DNA of 43,783 nucleotides from HGM04593 sp045636125 (GTDB lineage: Bacteria; Bacteroidota; Bacteroidia; Bacteroidales; Bacteroidaceae). The number at the start of each line of letters is the position of its first letter. Position 1 is the first letter of the stretch. Below are positions 7,926-16,617 of the stretch, piece by piece. The notes under the pieces are model-generated. The model saw only the letters and a program-made list of their open reading frames with translations. It had not been told where the DNA came from and did not search any database. A program made the translations under genes and the position numbers. The DNA is taken from contig JAZTWX010000023.1 in the NCBI GenBank assembly GCA_045636125.1, positions 1 to 43,783 of the forward strand. The letters run 5' to 3'.

Positions 7926-8254
7926 CGATTAATTTCGCGTATTTATTTATTATTTAATAAAATTTATTTTATCGCGTGTGTGCGTAGTTGCTTTTATTGC
8001 GTTGTCGTGTGTTTTATGCTATGTTTTGTGTGTAAATAAAATTTACCAAACGAGGCTGTGCTTTGCGCGTTCGCGCCGGTAGTGTTCCGGTTGTAGCTTG
8101 TTTATTATATATAAATAGGTATGTGGTGTGCCGCAATTGCACAATGTGCGTTGCAATGTGCTGTGTGTGGTGTTGTTACGTGTGGGGTGGCGGTGCGTTT
8201 TTGTGGAAAAGAATATTTTTTTTGAAAAAAGTAGTAAAAAAAAGGCCAAAAATG
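7926..8254. other. Gene-free divergent region
   Basis: This stretch lies between the leftward polysaccharide operon and the histone-like gene. The plus strand is rich in T and G, with many TGTG runs, and A/T-rich at 7926-7975. Short reading frames here have no family features or start context. I see no RNA gene, repeat or strong hairpin. Confidence 0.5.
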
Positions 8255-8283
8255 TTTGATTATAATGTTTTTTGTTATCTTTG
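8255..8283 (+). promoter_or_regulatory. Promoter of the histone H1-like gene
   Basis: TTTG (8255-8258), 17 bases, then TATCTTTG (8276-8283), a full match to the TAnnTTTG element. The start codon follows 31 bases later. A/T-rich sequence (an A-tract near 8224-8242) lies directly upstream, which usually strengthens such promoters. Confidence 0.7.
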
Positions 8284-8314
8284 TGCATCGCTAATCTTTA
8301 ATAACAAATGTAAT

Positions 8315-8491
8315 ATGAAAGAGCTTATTGAAAAAATCCAGGAGACTTATGCAGCTTTTGCAGCTGATGCAGCAGCTCAGGCAGAAAAAGGTAATAAGGC
8401 TGCAGGTACTCGTGCACGCAAGGCTTCTTTGGAGCTTGGCAAGCTTATGCAGGAGTTCCGCAAGGTTTCTGTAGAGGCATCTAAGAAATAA
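8315..8491 (+). CDS. Histone H1-like DNA-binding protein (Hc1 family)
   Basis: A 58-residue, lysine- and alanine-rich protein that begins MKELIEKIQETYAAFAADA and contains NKAAGTRARKASLELGKLM and a C-terminal VSVEASKK. It matches the small Bacteroidota relatives of chlamydial histone H1 (PF07432), thought to bind and compact DNA. The full family pattern is present: an acidic/amphipathic start, a central TRARKAS segment and a basic end. The start follows a strong promoter and the codons are strongly biased (GCA, GCT, AAG), consistent with high expression. It stands alone with its own terminator. Confidence 0.85.
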   Translation: MKELIEKIQETYAAFAADAAAQAEKGNKAAGTRARKASLELGKLMQEFRKVSVEASKK

Positions 8492-8522
8492 TCGGAGATT
8501 CTCAATGATTGTTTGAATAAGG

Positions 8523-8552
8523 GCTGCACATTGTGCGGTCTTTATTTTTTTT
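8523..8552 (+). terminator. Intrinsic terminator of the histone-like gene
   Basis: CTGCAC (8524-8529) pairs with GTGCGG (8533-8538, one G.T pair) around ATT, followed by TCTTTATTTTTTTT. It begins 32 bases after the stop codon. Confidence 0.6.
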
Positions 8553-8935
8553 GCCCTGTACCCATCGGTCTGTTTTTTGTTTTTTTCTTGTGCTTACAGC
8601 TTTATTTGTTGCTTGTGTGTTGTGTGGCTGCATGCCCGTTGCGATGTTTTTCTGCAGTGACGGTGGTGGGGAACTGTATTGGGGTGAGGTTGTAAAATAA
8701 ATTTACTTTCAAGGCTCGCTTTTGCGTGCTGTTGTTATTTTGTGTTCCGTTGGCGTGCGAGCCTTTTTAGTGTCTTGTTTGGTTTTTGGCCCATAAAAAT
8801 TTTTAATTTATAAAAATATATTGTAATTTAGCAACCATTAGTGCTGCGTGGCGGGGCGTGCTCGCCGTTTTATGAGTGAATTTTTGCAGCATTTTGTTTG
8901 TGAATTTTTTATATTAACCTAATAATAACCATTTT
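8553..8935 (+). other. Intergenic region before the beta-galactosidase
   Basis: Plus strand rich in T and G. A small frame at 8513-8695 is cysteine-rich, has no family features and overlaps the terminator, so I do not call it. A long hairpin lies at 8711-8765. TAATTTAG (8824-8831) is a one-mismatch match to TAnnTTTG and could drive the beta-galactosidase with a leader of about 100 bases; a clear -33 box is lacking. Confidence 0.4.
8711..8768 (+). other. Long stem-loop with T-run, possible small RNA end or terminator
   Basis: AAGGCTCGC (8711-8719) pairs perfectly with GCGAGCCTT (8757-8765) across a 37-base loop, and TTTTT closes the stem (8764-8768). It lies 220 bases after the histone-like gene and is not linked to any gene end, so a separate short transcript is possible. 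Confidence 0.4.
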
Positions 8936-11900
8936 ATGAAAAAAAGATTCCTTTCTGCAATTGCGGCCGCGCTGCTTGTGTCGGCTGTATCTGTTGGACA
9001 GAACCTTGCCGGCTTTGTTTATGGCGACTATCTTGCGCCAGACGGCAGCGAGTGGGAGAGCCCTACACGCATCGCCTTGAACAAAGAGCAGCCCAAAGGT
9101 TGGTTCTTTACATTCGACAACGAAGAGAATGCCCGCAAAGTGCTTCCCGAAGCAAGTGCGTATTATCTCTCGCTCGATGGAACGTGGAGCTTCAATTGGG
9201 TGCCTAACCCCGGTGAGCGTCCCGTCGATTTTTATAAACCCGAATTCGACGTTACCGCGTGGGACAAGGTTGAGGTTCCTATGAACTGGAACGTATACGG
9301 CTTGCAGCCCGACGGTAGCCAGAAGTATGGTACTCCCATTTATGTGAACCAGCCTGTGATTTTCAAACACACTGTTGCAGTGGGCGACTGGAAGGGTGGT
9401 GTAATGCGCGAGCCTGCAAAGCATCACACTACATACAAGCACCGTAACGAGGTGGGTTCTTACCGTCGCACCTTCACCGTGCCCGAAAACTGGGAAGGTC
9501 GTGAGGTTTATATCAACTTCGATGGCGTTGACTCGTTCTTCTACTTGTGGATTAACGGTAAATATGTCGGTTTCTCAAAGAACTCGCGTAACCTTGCTGC
9601 GTTCAATATTTCAAAATACCTTGTTAAGGGTGAGAATGTTGTAGCTGTTGAGGTTTACCGTAACAGCGACGCTTCGTTTCTCGAGTCGCAGGATATGTTC
9701 CGTCTTCCCGGTATCTTCCGCACAGTGTCGCTTACTTCTACAAACCCTGTGGAAATACGCGACTTCCGTGTTGTAACCGACCTCGACGACGAGTACAAGA
9801 ACGCTGTTGCGCAAATTGCAATGGACATCCGTAACCTTGGCAAGAAAAAGGCGAAAGGTTACAAGGTTCAGGCACAGCTCTACAAGAACGAACTCTATAG
9901 CGACGACAACACAATTGTTGAGGGCGCAATGGCAATTGCTCCCGTTGAGCAGCTCTTGAGCGGCGCAACAATTACCGCCAAAATGGAGATGCCCGTTGAG
10001 AACCCCGCAAAATGGAGTGCCGAGAAACCCAACCGTTATACATTGGTTGTGAACCTTCTCGACAAGAAAGGCCGCGTGGTTGAAACAGCTTCTACATATA
10101 TCGGTTTCCGCGAGGTTGAAATACGCGATACTAAGGCCGAGGACGACGAGTTCGGCATTGCTGGCCGTTACTACTATCTCAACGGCAAGCCCATCAAGAT
10201 GAAAGGTGTTAACCGTCACGAGAGCAACCTCGAGCGCGGTCACGCCGTTACACGCGAGCAGATGCACAACGAGGTTATGCTTATGCTTCAGGGCAACATC
10301 AACCACGTTCGTAACGCTCACTACCCCGATGCTCCCTACTGGTACTACCTCTGCGACAAGTACGGTATCTACCTCGAGGATGAGGCCAATATCGAGAGCC
10401 ACCAATATTACTATGGCGATGCTTCATTGTCACACGTTCCCGAGTTCCAGAATGCACACGTCGCGCGCGTGATGGAGATGGCCTACGCTACAATGAACCG
10501 TCCTTCGGTTGTTATCTGGTCACTCGGTAACGAGGCCGGCCCCGGTGTGAACTTTGTGAAGGCCTATGAGGCTTTGAAGGCTTTCGACACCACACGCCCC
10601 GTGCAGTACGAGCGTAACAACAATATCGTTGATATGGGCTCGAACCAGTATCCCTCAATCGGTTGGACACAGTATGCCGTAACAGGTAAGGCTCCCATCA
10701 AATACCCCTTCCACATTTCGGAGTATGCTCACTCAATGGGTAACGCTGTGGGTAACCTCAAAGATTACTGGGATGCAATGGAGAGTACAAACTTCTTTAT
10801 GGGTGGTGCCATTTGGGACTGGACCGACCAGGCTTTCTGGAACGTTGATGCAAAGACCGGTGACAGATATATGGGTTACGGTGGCGACTTTGGCGACCGT
10901 CCCAACGACCACACCTTCTGTATGAATGGTATTATGTTCCCCAACCACTCACCGAAACCTCAATATTGGGAGGTTAAGAAGGTGTACCAGAATGCAGGTA
11001 TTTCTTTCAATGAGAAGGGCGAGATTGAAATCTTCAACAAACGCTACTTCGAGTCTCTCGACGACCTCAACCTCAAAGTATCTTTGTGGGAGGATGGTAA
11101 AGAGATTGATTCACGCTTTGTCCCCGGCCTTGCAATTGCTCCCCGTGCAAAGAAGAGTTTCAAGGTCGATTTCGGCAAGGAGCTTAAAGCCGACTGCGAG
11201 TATTTCGTTAAGGTTGAGCTTTTGTTGAAGAACGATATGCCTTGGGCGAAAAAAGGCTATGTTCAGATGAACGAGCAGCTTCCTTTGAAGGATGCCGTGA
11301 AGAGCATATATATTGCTGACGCAGCTAAGGGTGGCAAGATTAAATCTACTGTAATCAAGGAGACAATCGATGGCAAAGAGGTTGCTTTGAGAACCCTCGA
11401 TGCTGCCGACGGCTCATTCAAGATTGTATTCGACGAGAGCAAGGGTGTTCTCTACAACGTTGTCTACAACGGTACCGAGATTTTCGCTCCCGGCAGCACA
11501 ATGAAGCTCAATACTTACCGTGCTCCTGTGGATAACGACAACTGGGCTTGGAACAACTGGTACGTTAACGGCTTGTACAACCTCCAGGACGAGGTTATGT
11601 CGTTCGTTACAAAAACAAACAAGGACGGCAGCGTGGTGTTGCAGTACACCGTGCGTTCGCAGGCTCCTCACCCCGGTCGCCGCGTGAAACTCGAAGATAA
11701 CAATTTCAAGGTTACCGACGATAGCCGCGAACTCGGCGAGAACGATTTCCATTTCGTTTCTAACCGCATCTACACCATCTACCCCGACGGCTCTATCGAG
11801 CTCAACAGTGCAATTACTGGTAACAAGAACATCGACCTTGCACGCATCGGTTACCAGATGTTGTTGCCCGCCGACCTTAAAAACTACACATACTACGGCC

Positions 11901-12970
11901 GTGGCCCCTGGAACAACTACAACGACCGTTGCACCGCTGCTTTTGTCGAGCAATACAAGAGCACTGTTGCCGAGCAGTTTGTTCATTTCCCCAAACCCCA
12001 GGATATGGGTAACCGCGAGGGTATCCGTTGGGCTGCTCTCACAAACGACGCAGGTAATGGTGTGCTCTTCGTTTCAACCGAGGGACTTTCTACAACCGCT
12101 CTTCCTTGGAACGATGTAGAACTCACCGAAGCTGCTCACCCCTATCAGTTGCCTGCATCATCGGGTACTTGGTTGTCACTCGACAAAAAGGTAACCGGTC
12201 TTGGCGGTAACAGCTGTGGACAGGGTGGTCCTCTCGACTACGACCGTGTACGTGCCGGCGAGAATTCGGTTTCTTTCATTATGCGTCCTGTGGTTGCAGG
12301 CGACTGCTACACAAGCAAGGCAAAAGTGCTCTCTTCGGGTGCTGTTCCTGTGATGATGAAGCGCGACCTCCGCGGTATTGTAACAATGAGCTGCAACAAA
12401 GAGGGTGCTGAAATCTACTACAAGATTGGCAAGAAGGGCAAGGCTACAAAGTACACCGAGCCTGTGAACATGAGCAAGGGTGGCGACATCATCGTATGGG
12501 AAAAGGCTACTCCCGCGCTCAGCGCAACATACAGCTATGCTGCAGTTACATCAATTCCCGTTACAGTTGCATTCTGCTCTAGCCAGGAGACCGGCAACGA
12601 GGCAAGCAAGATGCTCGACGGCGATCCTTCTACAATGTGGCACACAATGTATTCGGTAACCGTTGCCATCTATCCTCACTACATCGACTTCGATGCCAAC
12701 GAGGAGGTTAAGATCAAGGGCTTCAAGTATATGCCTCGTCAGGATGGCGGTAACAACGGTAACATAAAGGATTATTCGATACAGATAAGCAACGACCGCG
12801 AGAATTGGAGCGAGCCTGTTGCAAAAGGACAGTTCGAGAACAATTCGAAACAGCAGGTAGTCATCTTCGACAAACCTGTGAAAGCACGTTACGTACGTTT
12901 CAATGGTTTGAGCTCGCAGAACGGCCAGGACTTTGGCTCGGGTGCCGAGTTTGAACTTATCAAGGAATAA
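8936..12970 (+). CDS. lacZ: Secreted GH2 beta-galactosidase with CHB_HEX_C and F5/8 type C domains
   Basis: Hydrolyses terminal beta-galactosides (EC 3.2.1.23). Residues 1-22 (MKKRFLSAIAAALLVSAVSVGQ) are a signal peptide without a lipobox, so the enzyme is probably periplasmic or surface-exposed. GH2 sugar-binding, Ig-like and TIM-barrel domains cover about residues 75-700. The acid/base is Glu533 in WSLGNEAGPG and the nucleophile Glu596 in HISEYAHSMGN. The beta-galactosidase small-chain domain follows (about 800-1118), then a chitobiase-like C-terminal domain (about 1146-1205) and a discoidin/CBM32-like domain (about 1206-1344). At 1344 residues it is some 320 longer than E. coli LacZ because of these extra domains. 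Strong codon bias (GGT, CGT, AAC) suggests high expression. Related GH2 activities such as beta-glucuronidase are less likely given the LacZ-type motifs. Confidence 0.92.
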   Translation: MKKRFLSAIAAALLVSAVSVGQNLAGFVYGDYLAPDGSEWESPTRIALNKEQPKGWFFTFDNEENARKVLPEASAYYLSLDGTWSFNWVPNPGERPVDFYKPEFDVTAWDKVEVPMNWNVYGLQPDGSQKYGTPIYVNQPVIFKHTVAVGDWKGGVMREPAKHHTTYKHRNEVGSYRRTFTVPENWEGREVYINFDGVDSFFYLWINGKYVGFSKNSRNLAAFNISKYLVKGENVVAVEVYRNSDASFLESQDMFRLPGIFRTVSLTSTNPVEIRDFRVVTDLDDEYKNAVAQIAMDIRNLGKKKAKGYKVQAQLYKNELYSDDNTIVEGAMAIAPVEQLLSGATITAKMEMPVENPAKWSAEKPNRYTLVVNLLDKKGRVVETASTYIGFREVEIRDTKAEDDEFGIAGRYYYLNGKPIKMKGVNRHESNLERGHAVTREQMHNEVMLMLQGNINHVRNAHYPDAPYWYYLCDKYGIYLEDEANIESHQYYYGDASLSHVPEFQNAHVARVMEMAYATMNRPSVVIWSLGNEAGPGVNFVKAYEALKAFDTTRPVQYERNNNIVDMGSNQYPSIGWTQYAVTGKAPIKYPFHISEYAHSMGNAVGNLKDYWDAMESTNFFMGGAIWDWTDQAFWNVDAKTGDRYMGYGGDFGDRPNDHTFCMNGIMFPNHSPKPQYWEVKKVYQNAGISFNEKGEIEIFNKRYFESLDDLNLKVSLWEDGKEIDSRFVPGLAIAPRAKKSFKVDFGKELKADCEYFVKVELLLKNDMPWAKKGYVQMNEQLPLKDAVKSIYIADAAKGGKIKSTVIKETIDGKEVALRTLDAADGSFKIVFDESKGVLYNVVYNGTEIFAPGSTMKLNTYRAPVDNDNWAWNNWYVNGLYNLQDEVMSFVTKTNKDGSVVLQYTVRSQAPHPGRRVKLEDNNFKVTDDSRELGENDFHFVSNRIYTIYPDGSIELNSAITGNKNIDLARIGYQMLLPADLKNYTYYGRGPWNNYNDRCTAAFVEQYKSTVAEQFVHFPKPQDMGNREGIRWAALTNDAGNGVLFVSTEGLSTTALPWNDVELTEAAHPYQLPASSGTWLSLDKKVTGLGGNSCGQGGPLDYDRVRAGENSVSFIMRPVVAGDCYTSKAKVLSSGAVPVMMKRDLRGIVTMSCNKEGAEIYYKIGKKGKATKYTEPVNMSKGGDIIVWEKATPALSATYSYAAVTSIPVTVAFCSSQETGNEASKMLDGDPSTMWHTMYSVTVAIYPHYIDFDANEEVKIKGFKYMPRQDGGNNGNIKDYSIQISNDRENWSEPVAKGQFENNSKQQVVIFDKPVKARYVRFNGLSSQNGQDFGSGAEFELIKE

Positions 12971-12979
12971 AAATCCGGG

Positions 12980-13005
12980 TGGTACGAGGGTGATACCTCG
13001 TACCA
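12980..13005 (+). other. Stem-loop after the beta-galactosidase gene
   Basis: TGGTACGAGG (12980-12989) pairs perfectly with CCTCGTACCA (12996-13005) around GTGATA. It begins ten bases after the stop codon but lacks a T-run, so it may stabilise the mRNA end or separate lacZ from rfbA rather than stop transcription. No TAnnTTTG promoter is seen between it and rfbA. Confidence 0.5.
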
Positions 13006-13061
13006 TCACAATTAAAGGGGAAAATCTCCGCTGTTTATATATAATAAAAGTACAATAGATT

Positions 13062-13964
13062 ATGAAAGGAATTGTATTGGCCGGTGGTTCGGGCACACGC
13101 CTGTATCCCATCACAAAAGGAGTGAGCAAGCAGTTGCTGCCCATCTACGACAAACCCATGATATATTATCCCATTTCGGTGCTCATGCTCGCCGGTATTA
13201 GGGAAATCCTCATTATATCAACGCCTGCCGACCTTCCCTCGTTCAAAAGACTCTTGGGCGATGGTAGCGACTATGGAGTGCGCTTTGAGTATGCCGAGCA
13301 ACCCTCGCCCGACGGCCTCGCACAGGCATTTATAATAGGTGAAAAATTCATAGGCAACGACTCGGTGTGCCTTGTGCTGGGCGACAACATTTTCCACGGC
13401 TCTGGTTTCCCCGCAATGCTCAAGGAGGCAGTGCGCTCGGTCGAGGAGGATAAGAAGGCAACAGTGTTCGGCTACTGGGTAGACGATCCCGAACGCTACG
13501 GCGTTGCCGAATTCGACAAGGACGGCAACTGCCTTTCAATTGAGGAAAAACCGCAGAACCCCAAATCGAACTACGCTGTCGTGGGCCTATATTTCTACCC
13601 CAACAAGGTTGTCGAAATTGCAAAGAACATAAAACCATCGGCCCGTGGCGAGCTTGAGATAACCACCGTTAACCAGGAATTCCTCTCGAGCGGCGAGCTC
13701 AAGGTACAGTCGCTTCAGCGCGGCTTTGCGTGGCTCGACACCGGCACACACGACTCACTTGCCGAAGCATCTATCTTCGTGGAGGTGATAGAGAAACGCC
13801 AGGGACTCAAAATCGCGTGTCTCGAAGGCATTGCCTACCGCAAAGGCTGGATAACAACCGAGCGTCTGCGCGAAATTGCCGCCCCCATGGCCAAGAACCA
13901 GTATGGACAATATCTGTTGAAAATAATAAAAGAGGTTGAGCGCACCGGCGCAAATAATTTTTAG
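13062..13964 (+). CDS. rfbA: Glucose-1-phosphate thymidylyltransferase
   Basis: Makes dTDP-glucose from dTTP and glucose-1-phosphate (EC 2.7.7.24), the first step of dTDP-L-rhamnose synthesis. The 300-residue protein opens with the nucleotide-binding motif GIVLAGGSGTRLYP (residues 3-16) followed by KQLLPIYDKPMIYYP, and holds LVLGDNIFHG and the allosteric-type C-terminal region typical of RmlA. Length is standard (about 290-300). It starts the run rfbA-rfbC-rfbD-rfbB, with three bases before rfbC. Confidence 0.97.
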   Translation: MKGIVLAGGSGTRLYPITKGVSKQLLPIYDKPMIYYPISVLMLAGIREILIISTPADLPSFKRLLGDGSDYGVRFEYAEQPSPDGLAQAFIIGEKFIGNDSVCLVLGDNIFHGSGFPAMLKEAVRSVEEDKKATVFGYWVDDPERYGVAEFDKDGNCLSIEEKPQNPKSNYAVVGLYFYPNKVVEIAKNIKPSARGELEITTVNQEFLSSGELKVQSLQRGFAWLDTGTHDSLAEASIFVEVIEKRQGLKIACLEGIAYRKGWITTERLREIAAPMAKNQYGQYLLKIIKEVERTGANNF

Positions 13965-13967
13965 AAG

Positions 13968-14543
13968 ATGGAAGTAATAAAAACGGAAATTGATGGGGTG
14001 GTAATAATTGAGCCACGAATATTCTGCGACGAAAGAGGTTATTTCTATGAATCCTTCTCGCAACGGGAGTTCGAGGAGAAGGTTTGTCGCACAGTCTTTG
14101 TTCAGGATAACCAGTCGAAATCGTCGTACGGCGTGCTGCGTGGCCTTCATTTCCAGAAACCCCCTTATGCGCAGAGCAAGCTCGTGCGCTGCATAAAAGG
14201 CGCAGTGCTCGACGTTGCAGTTGATATACGCAAAGGCTCGCCCACGTACGGCAAATATGTGGCAGTGGAGCTCACCGAGGATAACCACCGTCAGTTCTTT
14301 GTGCCCCGAGGCTTTGCCCACGGCTTTGCCGTGTTAAGCGAAGAGGCTGTTTTCCAGTATAAATGCGACAATTTCTATAACAAGGAGAGCGAGGGCGCGG
14401 TTGCGTGGGACGATACTACGCTTGCCATTGACTGGCACCTGCCTCTCGACAAGGTAATCCTCTCGGACAAGGATAAGAAGAGCCTCCCGCTTGCCGAAGC
14501 AGACATACCATTCGACTATAATACCAATTATTATGCAGAGTAA
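13968..14543 (+). CDS. rfbC: dTDP-4-dehydrorhamnose 3,5-epimerase
   Basis: Epimerises dTDP-4-keto-6-deoxyglucose at C3 and C5 (EC 5.1.3.13). The 191-residue cupin carries RGYFYESFS near the start, the catalytic histidine region LRGLHFQ and the acidic/aromatic segment FVPRGFAHGFAVLSEEA. Its last 11 bases overlap the start of rfbD, which suggests translational coupling. Confidence 0.96.
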   Translation: MEVIKTEIDGVVIIEPRIFCDERGYFYESFSQREFEEKVCRTVFVQDNQSKSSYGVLRGLHFQKPPYAQSKLVRCIKGAVLDVAVDIRKGSPTYGKYVAVELTEDNHRQFFVPRGFAHGFAVLSEEAVFQYKCDNFYNKESEGAVAWDDTTLAIDWHLPLDKVILSDKDKKSLPLAEADIPFDYNTNYYAE

Positions 14544-15411
14544 AAGAGTACTTATAACAGGTGCCAACGGGCAGCTGGGCAGCGAGATGCGCCGCCTGGG
14601 TGCAGTGTCGCCTAACACATACATTGCCACCGATGTTGCCGAGCTCGATATTACCGACTATGCCGCCGTTGAGGCATTCGTGCAGAGCAACGGCATAAAT
14701 GTCATTGTGAACTGCGCCGCATACACCAACGTGGACAAGGCCGAAAGCGACGAGGCAACCGCCGAGCTCATAAACGCGACAGCTGCCGCCAACCTTGCGA
14801 AAGCAGCCAAAGGAGCCGGTGCTACACTCTTCCACATATCTACCGACTATGTGTTCGGTTGCGACGGCAACACACCGCGCACCGAGGATATGCCGCTCAA
14901 CCCGCTCGGCGTCTATGGCAAGACAAAGCTTCACGGCGAGCAGGCCATACTTGAGAGCGGTTGCAAGGCTCTCATTATACGCACAGCGTGGTTGTATTCT
15001 GAATTCGGAAATAACTTCCTCAAGACAATGATGCGCCTCACAGCCGAGAAAGAGCAACTGAAAGTGGTCTTCGACCAGGTGGGTACTCCCACATATGCCG
15101 GCGACCTTGCCCTTGCCATCTTCTCTATAATAGAGGCTGGTGTATACGATGGCAATGAGGGTGTCTATCATTTCTCTAACGAGGGTGTCTGTTCGTGGTA
15201 CGACTTTGCAACCGAAATTGCAGCCGCAGCCGGCAACACCGCCTGCAAGGTTGTTCCCTGCCACAGCAGCGAGTTCCCCTCGCCCGTGACACGCCCTGCA
15301 TATTCGGTGCTCGACAAGACAAAGATAAAAGAGACCTTTGGCATAGAAATTCCGCATTGGAGGGAATCGATGGAGTATTGCATCAAAAGAATAAAGGCTA
15401 CTAACAAATAA
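14533..15411 (+). CDS. rfbD: dTDP-4-dehydrorhamnose reductase
   Basis: Reduces dTDP-4-keto-L-rhamnose to dTDP-L-rhamnose with NAD(P)H (EC 1.1.1.133). The 292-residue protein starts MQSKRVLITGANGQLG, with the Rossmann motif GANGQLG, then NCAAYTNVDKAE, the catalytic region HISTDYVFGCDG and YGKTKLHGE (YxxxK). I chose the ATG at 14533, which puts the Rossmann strand at the N-terminus; an in-frame ATG at 14491 would add 14 residues within rfbC and is unlikely. The overlap with rfbC supports the chosen start. Confidence 0.95.
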   Translation: MQSKRVLITGANGQLGSEMRRLGAVSPNTYIATDVAELDITDYAAVEAFVQSNGINVIVNCAAYTNVDKAESDEATAELINATAAANLAKAAKGAGATLFHISTDYVFGCDGNTPRTEDMPLNPLGVYGKTKLHGEQAILESGCKALIIRTAWLYSEFGNNFLKTMMRLTAEKEQLKVVFDQVGTPTYAGDLALAIFSIIEAGVYDGNEGVYHFSNEGVCSWYDFATEIAAAAGNTACKVVPCHSSEFPSPVTRPAYSVLDKTKIKETFGIEIPHWRESMEYCIKRIKATNK

Positions 15412-15422
15412 TATAGAATAGA

Positions 15423-16559
15423 ATGAAACGCAGTATAATAGTAACCGGCGGTGCCGGTTTTATAGGCTCGCACGTTGTGCGCCTTTTCGTGAACAAGTAC
15501 CCCGAATACAATATTATAAATGTAGACAAACTCACCTATGCGGGTAACCTTGCCAACCTCAAGGATATTGAATCAAAGCCCAACTACACCTTTGTAAAGG
15601 CCGATATCTGCGATTTTGACGCGATGTACAAGCTTATTGTTGACAACAATGTCGACGGTATCATTCACCTTGCAGCCGAGAGCCACGTAGACCGTTCGAT
15701 AAAAGATCCCTTTACCTTTGCCCGCACTAACGTAATGGGAACGCTCTCGCTACTGCAGGCTGCAAAGCTCTACTGGGAGTCTTTGCCCGAAAAGTACGAA
15801 GGCAAGCGCTTCTACCACATCTCTACCGACGAGGTTTACGGTGCTCTTGAACTGAGCCACCCCGAGGGTATCGAGCCCCCCTTCACCACAACAGCATCGT
15901 CGGGCGAGCATCACTTGGCCTATGGCGAGGACTTTTTCTACGAGACAACGAAGTACAACCCCCACAGCCCTTATTCGGCTTCAAAGGCAAGCAGCGACCA
16001 CTTTGTGCGCGCCTTCCACGACACATACGGAATGCCCACAATCGTAACCAACTGCTCTAACAACTACGGCCCTTATCAGTTCCCCGAAAAGCTCATTCCG
16101 CTCTTCATAAACAATATACGTCAGCGCAAGCCACTGCCTGTGTACGGCAAGGGAGAGAATGTGCGCGACTGGTTGTACGTTGTAGACCACGCACGCGCCA
16201 TTGATGTTATTTTCCACAACGGTAAGGTGGCCGACACATACAATATCGGCGGTTTCAACGAGTGGAAGAACATCGACATCATTAAGGTCATCATCAAGAC
16301 CGTCGACCGCTTGCTCGGTAACCCCGAGGGTGCGTCGCTCGACCTTATAACATACGTTACCGACCGTGCAGGCCACGACCTGCGTTACGCGATAGACTCT
16401 ACAAAACTTCAAAAGGAGCTTGGCTGGGAACCCAGCCTGCAGTTCGAGGAGGGTATTGAAAAGACCGTGCGCTGGTATCTCGACAACCAGGAGTGGATGG
16501 ATAACATCACAAGCGGAGAATATGAGAAGTATTATGATGATATGTATAAGAACCGCTAA
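15423..16559 (+). CDS. rfbB: dTDP-glucose 4,6-dehydratase
   Basis: Converts dTDP-glucose to dTDP-4-keto-6-deoxyglucose (EC 4.2.1.46), step two of the rhamnose pathway. The 378-residue SDR enzyme carries GGAGFIGSHV at the start, HLAAESHVDRSI, the catalytic HISTDEVYGAL and YSASKASSDHFVRAF (YxxxK), then NNYGPYQFPEKLIP. It is slightly longer than most RfbB proteins (about 350) because of an insert around residues 140-185. With rfbA, C and D the whole pathway is complete in one run, ended by the strong terminator after it. Confidence 0.96.
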   Translation: MKRSIIVTGGAGFIGSHVVRLFVNKYPEYNIINVDKLTYAGNLANLKDIESKPNYTFVKADICDFDAMYKLIVDNNVDGIIHLAAESHVDRSIKDPFTFARTNVMGTLSLLQAAKLYWESLPEKYEGKRFYHISTDEVYGALELSHPEGIEPPFTTTASSGEHHLAYGEDFFYETTKYNPHSPYSASKASSDHFVRAFHDTYGMPTIVTNCSNNYGPYQFPEKLIPLFINNIRQRKPLPVYGKGENVRDWLYVVDHARAIDVIFHNGKVADTYNIGGFNEWKNIDIIKVIIKTVDRLLGNPEGASLDLITYVTDRAGHDLRYAIDSTKLQKELGWEPSLQFEEGIEKTVRWYLDNQEWMDNITSGEYEKYYDDMYKNR

Positions 16560-16575
16560 AAAGCGAGTCTCTATA

Positions 16576-16617
16576 AAAACAAGAACGAGGATGACTTGTC
16601 ATCCTCGTTCTTGTTTT
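16576..16617. terminator. Bidirectional intrinsic terminator
   Basis: A 19-bp perfect stem (16576-16594 with 16599-16617) around CTTG, with an A-run on the left and a T-run on the right. It stops the rfb operon from the left and the beta-barrel gene from the right, whose stop codon abuts it at 16618. Confidence 0.9.

Noticed and set aside
8513..8695. A 60-codon cysteine-rich frame
   Set aside because: It starts before the terminator of the histone-like gene, has no promoter or family features and reflects T/G-rich intergenic sequence.
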